Shown in pieces: positions 36,353 to 49,817 of a DNA stretch of 64,000 bases; position 1 is the first letter of the stretch; every line of letters begins with the position of its first letter. The notes below the pieces were generated by a model. It saw nothing but the letters and a program-made list of their open reading frames with translations, ran no database searches and was not told the origin of the DNA. Source of the DNA: Pratylenchus scribneri (lineage: Eukaryota; Nematoda; Chromadorea; Rhabditida; Pratylenchidae); the NCBI GenBank assembly GCA_030063045.1, contig JAQSEB010000011.1, positions 868,001 through 932,000 of the forward strand, read 5' to 3'. The position numbers and the translations under genes were made by a program.

Positions 36353-39300
36353 AATTAGGCCCAATTAGAAGGAATGAGAAGCCAATGGAATACGGACTAC
36401 AGAAGTACAGAAAGATGAGTAGATGACCCAATCATAAAAGGGAAATGCCCTGCCCAAAAGCAAAATGCAGGCTAAAGGCTATTGTCGATCATCGGGCTCA
36501 CACCACAATTTACGGAAATGGGCCTATTCGGCCACATCTATGACATTACAATTCATACAATGGCAAGGTATTAATAACATTTAAATGCAATTTTTAATAA
36601 TTTCTCTTTAATAATTTAAGCTGAGCACTGGCATCCAGTGGATTCATCAGAAACTATCCGGCCGGGATGCGATATGTGTCAATGCGTACTATTGGGAGTG
36701 TTCGAGATGACCAGCAGCAGAATTTCAATCCGGAAGGCGTATATGGAATATGGATTCAAATTGGCCGGTTGATCGGTGATGGGCCTGAAGGCATTGTGCG
36801 AGTGCGAGAAGAACGCAGCAGAATAAAACAACGCAGAGAAATATTGATAAAAATAATAGGAAATAATATCACATCATTGTTTGTTACCCAAAAATATTAT
36901 TATTGTTTTGTTTTGTTTTGTTCAGCTGATCTCTCAGTTATAAAGAAAAGTATATTCTTTCATATTTAATATAGCTTTTAGTGGAAGATCAGCATAAATT
37001 ATTACTATAATTCTTGGGAACAATTTGGATGATTTAAATTGATGGAATTTATAGTATAAGCATTCCATTTCCAATTTTAATTATTAAATATAATTTTATT
37101 ATCAATATTTTCATCATCCTTGAAAATATTTTGCTGATAAATAAAATGGGGCGAAATACATTTTTAAATCGTCTTTTCCCTTTTTTAATATTAATTTTGA
37201 GGATTTAATGAATTGTTAAAAAATAATGGTCTAAAAGATATTGGATGCCAAAATCTACTGGAATCTGGAAATAATGACACCATTTCATTATTAAACCAAC
37301 ATCCTCCCTCCACACAAAAAAAATTGATTTCGCCTTCAATGCATTTTTTTGCCTTTTTCCGCTCTTTTTCGAAATTCCCAAATGAATGTTTGTTTTCTGC
37401 TGATTCATTCCCATTGTTGGTTAAAATTTGTGTTTTTTGGCCATTTAGGAATTCCTCTTCTGTTCCATTCATTTATTCAAAAAATCATTATTTCCCCTCA
37501 TTGCCATTGTTTTTCTGCCCACAGACAGAAAGCCATCCTTTTTTTATAGGGACGGACAACCCCCTAAAATAGTGGCCAGTGGGAAATAAATAGAATAAGA
37601 ATAGTTTTTAATTGGTCATATTTTCATCATAACACATTCAAAATGACGTCAATAAAATGCCATTCTCTCTCTTCTTTCTCCCTTAATTTAATTTTTACCC
37701 ATTTTTGTCCCAATTGCCCTTTTTTACTCCAATTTTCTTCGACTATGCCACTTTATTTTTTCATCAAATTTTCAATTTTTATTTTGCACTTTTCCATCTC
37801 TATATTTCCGGTGGCGGCAAATTTACATTTTCCCAGTCCATTTCCCCTTCACCAATATGTTCTTCCAAACTGCTGAAGAAGATTTCCACCGGGAATTTCA
37901 GCTGCTTTTTGCGCCCTTCCTTTTCACTTATATTATTAACCCCCACTTGGCCTTTTGCCTTCAAGATCTTCGCCTCCAATGTCTGGGATTGGCCCACTCG
38001 ACCTTCTCCCCCTTTTCTCCATTTCCTTCCAATCCATTCCTCCTATTTGGCCCAAAATTGCGCCTTTACCCTTCAATTTCATCCAAAGGCAAAGCCGAAA
38101 TTGTCAATGCAATTGGGATAAGTTGGGGAATAGAAGAGTAAGAATGGGGAATAAGGCGGTGTTACCATCCAAAGAAGTTGTCCAAATGGCCAAAGACTTC
38201 CATTGAGGAATATAAAATGGAAATTGAGGAGGAAGGCAGACTGCTTGGCGGCAAATTTAGGAAGCAAATATTAGCATGGAGTGGTCGATATTTTTGCCTT
38301 TTATGGGTTTGACTAGGGGATTTATGAATGAGAATAGAATGGCACAATCATGCTAAGTCCCTCTAATCTAATCCTTTATTGTCCCTTTCTTTTTCAATGA
38401 ATTATTTTGCCAATTGTCTCTTTTTTTGCAACAGAGCTTCTTTCCATTTATTTACAGTTTAATCTAATTTTAGGGATGATGATTAGATGCTGAGGATATT
38501 AAGAAAGCTTATAAAATAGAAAGCTTAAATTGAAATGATGATCCCAAGAAAAAAGGAATTATGCTTGAGGGCATAAAGAATATTGGGGGTGGTCGAAAGG
38601 AAAGTGCCAAGAATATGAGAAGATAGGTAATGGGATTTGAATGGAATGGAATTAAAGGGAAAAATGGATGAATGGAAGTTCCAGCCAAGCGCACTTTGAG
38701 TCTAATGCCTTTCGATGGCTTTAAACCCCCTCTACTTCCTTATTTTTCATTGGATGGTTCATTTCTTATTTTTCTTCATAGTGGCAGGCTTTTTTCCGTT
38801 TAAAGCTTCTTCCCCGTCTATATATTTTAAACATTTGCATCCGCTTCATCAAATCTTTGCCTTCCTTCCTTCCTTTTCGCCCCAAGCGAAGTAAAATGAA
38901 AAGCCGGAGGCGAAAAACGTAAAGCACATTTTGTCTTCTCTCTCCCTTTATTCCTCTTAACTTTATATTCACACACTGTTCTAGTCATTGCTGTGGCGGG
39001 TTAGTCTCCCAACATCGATGAATGTAGAGTTTTTGGCCTTGAAATGAAGGAAAATAGCCGATGATGAGATTGAACGAGAAATAAGAGAAATATCAAGAAA
39101 AATGGAAACTTCACTCGAAAAGTGGTGGATTAGATGGATGGATAGATGAAAATAGGATTGAGAAGGAAAGGGAATGGATGTCCCCGACGGCGACTTTGGG
39201 GAAGAACCTTCATTCTTCTTCTTTTTCTTCTCTGCTGCTGCTGAAGAGTGAAGACCCTGAAGAAGAAGAGGAGGAGGAAGAAGAAGCGACCACGACTATC

Positions 39301-39509
39301 GATGCCTTTTGTCCTCCTTCTCCTTCCTGCCCTTTTTGGCGTCATCATCACCGCTTGCACCAGAGCAGCAATACATTTTCCCCAACCAAACCACCCTAAT
39401 ATTTTAGCATTAGCACATCATTGGTGGAATTGAAAAAATTCGTTGCATAACTTATATATGGATATGGCCATTGCATTCATGGACCATTGGGCATCAATAT
39501 AGTCTATAG

Positions 39510-39527
39510 CCCCCCCCCCCCCCCCCC
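39510..39527 (-). repeat. 18-C homopolymer
   Basis: Run of 18 C about 1.1 kb upstream of rho-1. Confidence 0.98.
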
Positions 39528-40596
39528 ACAATAAATGTCTTTTTTCACACTGCACCATTCCTCCATAAACCATTTTTTTCATACAATTTATTTTCCATAC
39601 TAATGCTTGAAAAAGTAAACACCTAATGGTTTGTTGATCATAAATCCATGATTAATGTTTAATTTACTTAATTTCGAAATTATTAAATCCTCTTTCATTA
39701 TCCCATCAAAAACCATATGTTCTCTGTTCCCTCCCAATTCTATATCTAGTTTTGATCTTCAAAGGCGATGAATGATATGAACAAAATGGCAAGGTCATAG
39801 TTTATTTATAATAAGAAGGATTAACCATTTTATTTATTATTAATATTAAATTACATATTTATTTATCATCTTTTCCAATTCCACCCCCGCCCATTCATCC
39901 ATCCGCCGATTGAATCGATCAGATTTTAACACATTTATGTTGAATATTGTTAACCCCATTGGGGAATGACTCATTCATAAAATTTTCCGTTCAACCTTCA
40001 TCCCAATCAATTTATTTTATTTGTGGCCATATTTTAAAAGAATTTTATTTTTTCTTGAGATCCAAACTAATTAGATAGATTGCTATTAAATTATAGAAAA
40101 TAGAACTAAGCAATTTCATTTTCATCTGAATTTTTTTTAAAAATGAGACGATAAATTTTATTTAGTATCAATATCAAGTATCAACTATAATTGTTCACTT
40201 TTCCTTTCATTTCTGTTTAATATAATGAAAATTTATCCAAAATTATGTTTTTTTTTGTATCGTCAATTTTAGAAGTCTCTAATTTTATGATTTAAAAAAC
40301 GGAAGTTGCTAATGGGAAATGGAGTGTTGCGAATTCATATTAGCATAGCATAACAATTATGGATAAAAAGCAAAGCATTACCAAATCTCAATCAACTTCT
40401 GGTTCCCCCTTCCCTTAGTCAAATCAGAAATCATCAAAAATAAATTCCAATTAATCATTAACCAAATTCCACCTTCCCAATTTGGATTGGATATACTCGC
40501 TCGCTCGCTTACCTATATTACATTAAAAACAAGCCAATTTGAATTAAATTCACTATTTACCAGATAAAATTGTTATAATTAGAAGGATAAAATTAA

Positions 40597-41502
<906 letters not shown>

Positions 41503-44500
41503 ATTGGGACTTCAATCAAATGTGGACAATGGATGGAATGAGAGGAGTGTTACTTTTCAACAATAATTTGGATGGATGAATTGCACCTGAATGATGATCT
41601 TCCCGACCTTTTAAAAAAGACAACAACGCTCCTTTTCCTCCATCATATGTTTTTTTAATCATCGCTTATTCCCCCATATTTTATTCATTTGGCTATGTCC
41701 ATTCATTTTTTTGTCATTTTGGATGAAATAAAAATATTTAATTTCATAATAACCGCCAAAACCGATTATTGGTTAATTCTTATTGTTTGTAATGTGCTCT
41801 GCTGATTGATGGGAATAATTGCAGAAATAATTTTCAATAATTTATAAATGATGTCAAATACTAATAAATTTTTATGACAAAGAAAGTTGAATTTCTTTTA
41901 AAAATCCGAAACTATGTTCATTTCCTTGCGATTTTATTTGTTTCCACCATTTTATCCGGTTTAAATGGGTCGCTTATATTTCCAGAATGGAGTTTTCTTT
42001 TCCATTCCGAGGTTTCACACAATTGCTAATAAAAAGCAAGGATCCATTTGTGTGAATATCAAATTTCGCCTTTTAAACCTTTTCCAGAAGCTAATGATCA
42101 TTCCATTTAAACCAGTGAAAATTCATTTTTCCATAGGCAAAATAGATGGAAAACATCCGGAGATGAGAGTAAGGCCCCAGCTTTTTAACCAAAATTTAAA
42201 TAAGCTAATGATGATGATTGATTCATCGGAAAAAAATTTGTAAAAATATTTGGATGATATCACAACTCCCTCCATTCATGTTTTCCATTTCTATGACTTA
42301 TTCTGTGTTTGATTATTTCCATCAAATTCCGCCATCAACCAATAAAGTTGTCAACATCAATGAATGTTTTTGAAATACCCTCAAGGGCCGACACGTTGAT
42401 CGGCTGGCGCAAAAATTCCTCCCCTTTCTCTTCTTGTAAAATTCCCCAAATTCCTTTCCTTTTCTCAATATATTTGCTTTCTCCATTGCATCCTTACCCG
42501 AACCTTAAACTGCCCAATTCCTCAGTCAATAGTATTTGTTGACGAACATAAACCAGCCGCAATAGTTTGGCATTGAACAGAAGGAAAAGTGGAGGCCAGA
42601 GGAAAGGCGAGAACGGTGGCCAACCTTGGGTGATTAATGGCTGATTTGAGAGACACCAATGCCCCTTCTAATAATGATTGAATTGAAAATGGTTGGGAGA
42701 ATTGGCCGCACTGCACAAAATGCAATATTGCCCCGTAAAGTAACTGCTCATAAATTCTCCAATTCCCACATCTCCATTGGACCTTCCTTTCAAGTCAACC
42801 CTCCAAGGCCCAGTCACCAAAATCCACCCATCCAATTTTCCGATTTCCCAATTTCATTCCCGTCATCCGCTCGCCTCCCTTTTTGGTTCTCATTTGCAAT
42901 TTCTATTGGCCCATTCGCTCTATATTTTTATTTTCCCACTTCACTAACAATTATTCTCCTTCATACATTGGCAGTATTGGATGGGAAGTGGACGTGAAGA
43001 AGAGATAGTTTAAAATTGTGTGGAGGGGCAGAGGTCGGGATTGGCGCTGGCTGGCAGGAATCAATATTAAGAGCCAAATGAAGAGAGAGGAAATAGGTTG
43101 GTCGGGATTGGTTTGAGCGAGAGTTGAAGAAGTGAATGGGATGGAATGAGGCGGCTGGCAGAAACGCCGTTTTGGCCAATTGGCCGACCAACTGAGAGAA
43201 TTGGAAAAAGAAGAAGGACAACTGAGTTAGCCGCCCATGACTAAAGAGGAGATAGGCGACATCCCCTTGGCCAACTAAAGGGACTGGCTACTATTAAAAT
43301 GGATTTGGTAGAAGAGCCCTTTTGGCCGATCCACTCTAAATTTCGGGCCTATCCTTTTTCCCCTTTCTCTCCCTTGTCAATCCAGTCGAAAATGGCCGAT
43401 GGATGGGCCAAATGTTCTGCTGGCCTCATCCAAATGGATGGGAAAACTTTTTTATTATTGGGCACTTTAGTCCGTTTTTATAGTCCATTCATGGACTGGC
43501 TTGTTTCCTTTGAATGCCGCGGCAATATGCCAGTTTCCTCTGCCCATTTTCTACCCTTTTTTGCTATACCATTCGCATAAATAATAATATTGCGAAAAAC
43601 TCCAATAAAAAAGGAAGAAAGAGATGAATATGAAATGGCGATGAAGCTGTCGCTACTTTGGGATGAGACATGGCCAATTGTGGGTATGGAATGCAACTCA
43701 CTGGACCATACAGAGAACTGGGGACCAGCCAGTGCTATTGCGGGTTTTGGTTGCGGCAACTGTTATGCCCTCTCCAACAAGCAGCCAATTTCTCTTCCTT
43801 TCCAATACCAAAACCAAAATTTGAATGAAATAGTGAAAAATAGATAGGATGGAATATTTCACAATTCGTATTCAAAAATGTGTTCACCATTTGCCATTTT
43901 CCTTTCCCAGCAGAAACAAAAAATTCAACCCTGCAGCCATATTGACTTGGAATGACCAAAATTTTTCCATTATTGAAATTGAGAAGGTCGACCGGCGACC
44001 GTAGTCCTACCATTTGCGCTTTCCCTTTCCTTCCCATTCCCACGACCGCACATTCCATTTTCGCTCAAGGAAAATATTTTCCTCTGTGATTATGTGCCAA
44101 TAATTTTCTTTTAATTTTTTTTTGCATTTTTAATCATTCAACATCCAGTCGATCCTTCCCTCCAGCCGAATCAATTGAATTGACTTTTTCACCTTTGTTC
44201 CCATTCCTCCTTTCCCCTTCAATCACCTTTTCCTTTCTTTTTATGCGCCAGCTCGGTGGTCGCGGTTGGCGGTGCTGTTTTGACCTTTCACTATCAATTA
44301 TCAATCACAAAACGGTGGCAAATTATTCGTACGAAATTGACGGAGAAGGAGGCAATGGAATTCGCGTGCCTCATCGCTTTTTTGAAGAGAAAGCGAAAAA
44401 AGCATTGTTATTGTTGCTAATTTCCTTCTTTTGCATCACTAATAAACGATTAAGACATGTTTTTGACCAAATTTGCTATGGCCAAAATTACTTAAACAAT

Positions 44501-44870
44501 AACTAATTCATTTTATTATAGGCATTAATTTGTTTTTGTGCCTTTGAAAAAACGAACAAAACCAAATAAAAATCGGTGCCCGAATCAACAATTTTCCATC
44601 CTTTTCAAACTTTTTCCCCATCAAAATAATCGGCAACAACCCTTTCAATTCTCCCTCGCATAATCCCCGATCATTTTGACGCCGGCAAGTTCATTGTCCA
44701 TTCTTCATCGTCAAAAGATCAGCCGTTTGAATTGCGGGAATTGATTTACGGATTTATCATCCATCCTCCATCGACCACATCATCAATCGGTTGGTCCTAC
44801 CCACCACAATATTCCTCATTTATAAATAAAATTCATATGAATTGAACAAATATTCCTCATTTCATTTTCA
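41503..44870. other. rho-1 3' UTR and soc-2 upstream region
   Basis: No exon chain was recognised. The 44180-44510 plus-strand frame has no known domain. A non-coding first exon for soc-2 may lie here. Confidence 0.45.
41727..41732 (+). terminator. probable polyadenylation signal of rho-1
   Basis: AATAAA about 225 bp past the stop codon in an AT-rich 3' UTR. Confidence 0.5.
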
Positions 44871-47800
44871 ATGCAGAAAAAAGACGAAAACCACATTTCC
44901 CAATCTTCATTGCCCTCATTCATTGAACGCGCCCTAAAAGAGGCCAGCAAACTGGACATAATTTCCCATCGCCAAAAACAACTCAAGAGGAACAACGGTG
45001 GAAGTGAAAAATTGTCCACAATAAACAGTGGCCAAATTGCGCATAATCCAAGCTTGAATAGTAGCAGCAGAGGTTCGCCAGCTTCTTCAATAATTAGTGG
45101 AAACAGCGGAGGTGAGAATGATGAGAGAGGGAGAGGCATGGGGAAGGCAATTATTTATAGAATAATTCGGAGGAAAAGAAAAACTAATTAAGATTCTAAT
45201 GAATAAATTTTTCTGATCTTTTGCCCCATATGCAAATTTCAAATACGGTATGGCAAATAATTTTAAATAATAGACTTTTCGCCTTTTTAATGGCATTTTA
45301 TACAAAATAAATGACAATTTGTCTTCTAATCACTAAACTAATGAATGACTAATCATTAATCAATCAATAAAAAAACTAATCAAAAATCAGTCAGCTACAT
45401 CATATCAGTTCAGCAATCATAATCAGTATCAATATTAGTGGGTAGAGTGGTTATAGAAATCGATACATTTCAAAACCAAATTTAGTTTTTTTTGCTTAAA
45501 ACCGGAAATTTGGTAAACCGAAAACTGAAATTTCCGAAAACGAGATTTTGCTAAAATCGTTTTTTAAAACTGATTCTATCCTACTCCAATAATCAGTTAA
45601 ATATTTCTTCAACTGCAATTTCATTTATGCATTGTCCTTTTCCTAGATTAACTTATGTTATTTCCTGAACAAATTTAAATTACTAACAATTGAATATTTT
45701 AGACAGCTCAATTCCTGGCATAACAAGAAAACAGAACTCATCCAATCACCATCATCATCATAATCACCAATCTTCTCATCAAAATTCATCTGCCAATCAT
45801 CATTATCAAAAAACGAATCGACATCGACAAAACAGCAAAGAACGACCCTCTCCCTCATCATCGGTGGTCAGCACCAGCACAAACAGTTCATTTGATCGAG
45901 AACAACACAGAAGAGAGCACTTCCTTCCTGCCGACAAATTCGCCCTTTGTTTTCAGGTAATCAAATTTGTTTTGATTTATTAAAATAATTATTCAAATTT
46001 AGAAGGCCTTGTTGGTCGGCCGTAAATTGGACGATAAGCTCCGGCTGGGCGGTTCCATGGGCGATAAACAAAGTCAAGGCCAACCGGCCAAGCCAATAGA
46101 AAATAAAAATGGTGGAATGGAACATACTTTGGAATTTCGTCCAAATAATAGCGGAAATGGTCAGCCTGGAACGGCGGCGAACAGCAATGGAAACCAATCG
46201 ACCCGAAGCAAATCCCCCGGTGGCCACATTATCAATAAAATATCAAATTTTGCACGTGGAAAATATCGAAATAGTCTCAGCGAAAAGCAAAGCAATTCAA
46301 TTTCCTCATCAGAGGACAAAGTTCGCAAGGTTTGCCACTCCCCACCCTCCATTGGGAATACTTGGGAAAAAGACTGATGAGGAGAGGAAATTCAATTATT
46401 CCTCTGTCGAGTAAACAAATCATATTTACCTCAAAAAATGAATTTAATTATATATTTGATGCAACAAACCATCAATTAATCTAATTTATTGCTTTTTAAT
46501 TTTAACTGAATTTTTAATGCTTTTTTGTGATTTTTGGTCTTTTTGACTGACTGAATTATATTTTTGAATAAAATTAATAAATTAAAATTTTCAGGATGTC
46601 AGTCGCGAATTGAATCGATGCAAGGAAAGCGTGGAGACCAGATTGGACTTGAATTCATCGGATTTGACCAGCATTCCCAGTTCAATACATTCCCTCACTC
46701 AACTCACCGAATTGTTCCTTTATAAGGTATTAATGAATATTTATGGCCAATTTAATATTAAATTTGCAGAACAAATTATCAAGTTTGCCACCGGAAGTTG
46801 GTCAATTGGTCAATTTGCGCATTTTGGGACTGAGCGAAAATAGTTTGGCCAGTTTACCGGAAACATTGTCGGCGTTGAAGAAATTGGAAACTTTGGATCT
46901 TCGACACAACAAAATTACGGAGGAAATTCCGATGGTCGTTTTCCAAATGGAATCTTTGGAAACACTTTGGCTTCGATATAACAAAATAAAAACAATTCAT
47001 CCAGAAATTAGGTTGGCAAAAATAATTTATTCAAATAATTTTATTGAATTTTAGACGATTAAAACGGCTGAAAATGTTGGATTTGAGGGAAAATAAAATC
47101 AGTGAATTGCCTTCAATTATTGCCGAAATGCAATGTCTCTCCATTCTTTTGCTTTCCTCAAATCAATTAAAAGCAATTCCCGAAGGTTTTTTCCAAACCA
47201 TTTCAAAATTAATTAATTTTTATTTAAGAAATTGGCCAATGCTCTCAATTGACCCAATTGGATTTACAACACAATGAATTGGAAAGATTGCCCGACAGTA
47301 TTGGCCATTTAGCTTTGTTAAAACGATTGGGCATCCGTTATAATCATTTGCATGAATTGCCGTCGACCCTTGCTCAATGCACTTTATTGGATGAATTTGT
47401 GGTGGAAAGTAACAAATTACAGGCATTACCGGTCAGTTTACTCATTTAATTAACAAAAATAAATTTACAATTGTTTTTGTTTAAAGGAAGGAATTTTGTC
47501 GGCTTTGCCAAATTTGAAAAGTATAAATTTGAGCCGGAATCAATTGAATGCAATTCCACAGGGAGGATACGAAATGGCAGTGGTAATTTTGACAAAAATA
47601 ATGCAGAATAAATTCCAAATTTGCAGTCAGTGAATGTGGAACATAATTCAATTGGGAAAGTTCCATTTGGGATATTTGCAAAAGCAATTCAATTATCCAA
47701 ATTGAATTTCAAAGAAAATGAATTGACCGCATTTCCATTGGATTTTGGCACTTGGCTTCCATTGACCGAATTGAATGTTTCCAACAATGAAATCCAGGAA

Positions 47801-48591
47801 TTGCCAGCCGGTAAATTATTTAAAATATAAATTAATTTGAAAAAATATTCTAAATTAGATATTGACAAATTGGTCAATTTGGAGGTTTTGGTTTTGTCAA
47901 CAAATCGCCTAAAACGACTTCCTTCACAAATTGGCTCATTGCGAAAATTGAGGGAATTGGATTTGGAGGAGAATGAATTGGAGGCAATCCCATCGGACAT
48001 TGGCTTCCTAACAACTTTGACCAAACTTTGGGTTCAGGTTAAATTTAGAAATTGGACAAATATTAATTTATGTTAATTTCAGTCGAATCAATTGACCTCA
48101 TTGCCAAGGACCATTGGAAATTTATCAAATTTGGTGGATATGCGTGTGGGCGAAAACCTATTGACATTCATCCCAGAGGAAATTGGTAAAACTTTTATAA
48201 AAAAAATAATAAATATTTAATTTAATCATGGAAACAATTCAAACAAAATATAATTTTCTAATTTTTTCCTTAAATTCAGGCCATTTGGAGAATCTGAAAA
48301 GCCTTTACCTGAATGATAATCCCAATCTCCACAGGTAAAAAAAAAGAATGAAGAATTTATTAAGAAAATGTCCTAAAATTTAGTTTGCCCTTTGAATTGG
48401 TTCTTTGTTCTTCATTGGAAATAATGTCAATTGAAAGATGTCCACTTTCCCAAATTCCTGGAGGTTAAAATTAAATTTTTTATTATTTTAATCCGTCAAA
48501 AAATAATTCAGATATAATTGAGGGTGGCCCTTCCCTTGTGATTCAATACCTGAAAATGCATGGACCTTATCGTGGCGTGCTAAATCTTTAA
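44871..48591 (+). CDS. soc-2: SHOC2/SUR-8 leucine-rich repeat scaffold
   Basis: Fourteen exons in phase: 44871-45111, 45703-45956, 46003-46329, 46595-46726, 46770-47011, 47055-47185, 47229-47431, 47487-47582, 47627-47810, 47859-48037, 48083-48185, 48280-48334, 48384-48463, 48512-48591; 768 residues. SHOC2 with PP1 and MRAS/Ras removes an inhibitory phosphate from RAF, promoting MAPK signalling. The family-typical start of the LRR block, [11 protein letters not shown], begins at residue 275. About 19-20 LRRs of the LxxLPxxIGxLxxLxxLdL type follow, and the end has [30 protein letters not shown] and [13 protein letters not shown], which are diagnostic of SHOC2. The first about 270 residues are low-complexity and rich in Ser/His/Asn/Gln. 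That is much longer than the roughly 100-residue disordered head of human SHOC2. The start ATG at 44871 is the first in frame but an upstream exon is possible. Confidence 0.95.
45443..45588. repeat. possible degenerate short inverted-repeat element in soc-2 intron 1
   Basis: The edges TAGAGTGGTTATAGAAATCG and (reverse complement) TGGAGTAGGATAGAATCAG are imperfect inverted repeats that resemble the transposon termini at 25939. The interior repeats AACCGGAAATT/ACCGAAAAC-like words. About 145 bp; target duplication not clear. Confidence 0.35.
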
Positions 48592-49817
48592 TCAATTTCC
48601 ATTGTAATTCAATTCAATGAATACAAATTATAATAAATCCTTTTTTCCCCTTTATTCATCCATTCATTTTCATTTAATTGTATTGAATTTGCATTTATTC
48701 GCCAACCACCAATAACCTTGTCCACCATTCATTTCATTTAAATATGCATAAATATTATTACTGAATAATAATTATTCTTCATTCCATATTCAATTGCAAA
48801 TATTTCATTTTTATGTATTTATATTTTATATATGGAGATATTATATTTAAAATAATAAAAAAATAATAGAATATGATACAATTCTGACATCGGCATTTTT
48901 GATTGATTTAATTTGCCTGCCCTCCTATTTACAAAATATAATTTGTTGGACAAATATAAATGGAGAAATTATCTTCTGCATGTTTTTCCATTTTTTTTGT
49001 TGTTTCCAAAATAAGCATTTTTAAAAAGGAACATGCAGTAGACTTTGAAAATGAAATCATACAAATGTGTTAACCGCAATTTTTAGATGGTTTTGGATGA
49101 ATGGATGGAAATGAATCGAATTGTGACCTCGCTTCAACAATTTGGATAAATTTGTAAATAAAAAAATGGAAATGGGGCCAAATTTGGATGAAAGGATATA
49201 TCGACAGAAGCAAACAGAGAAGAAAGTATATTTACAGCGATTAAAAGGGCAATGTTTATACAAATTTTATGGACAAATTCCAAAATTGGTTTAATTTAAA
49301 TAAAAAAAGTCCAAATTCATTTTATTATTGACCAATTCTCCAATTTTTTCATTAATTTTTTACTCAATTTTATGCATAAACTTTGTCATTCATCGACGAT
49401 ATTCTCAAAAGATAATTAGAGGATTGGACTTTTTTGGTCGGAGTTTTATACAAAAATGTTATAAGAATACGTAAAATACAAAACTTGATATTTCAAGATG
49501 GAAGGAGGACACAAAAATGAATAAAAATAATCGAACAAACATCATAAAAAATAACATTTTTATATATAATGTACACCTGCATATGAAATTTTTGTTGAGT
49601 GATTGTAGTTACGATTCTGCCCCTGAATTTTGGTCTTTGTTGTTGCTTTTTTCCAGCATTTTTAATAAAAAAAATAACACATTTTGATGAGGAGAGGGGA
49701 GAGGAGTTTGCGTGTCGAATGGATGGCGGCGGACTTGAATGGATTTGTTCATCAATATTTAAATTTTCGAGGGGATTTTGTACAAAGGAAATATACACAA
49801 AAATATGTTAATGTGGA
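48592..49817. other. convergent 3' region between soc-2 and hlh-30
   Basis: 1.2 kb of AT-rich sequence holding the two 3' UTRs. No further gene seen. Confidence 0.5.
48632..48637 (+). terminator. probable polyadenylation signal of soc-2
   Basis: AATAAA about 40 bp after the stop codon. Confidence 0.5.

Noticed and set aside
36667..36969. 100-codon plus-strand frame with gene-like composition
   Set aside because: No domain, no in-phase neighbouring exon could be joined; kept only as a note in the intergenic entry.
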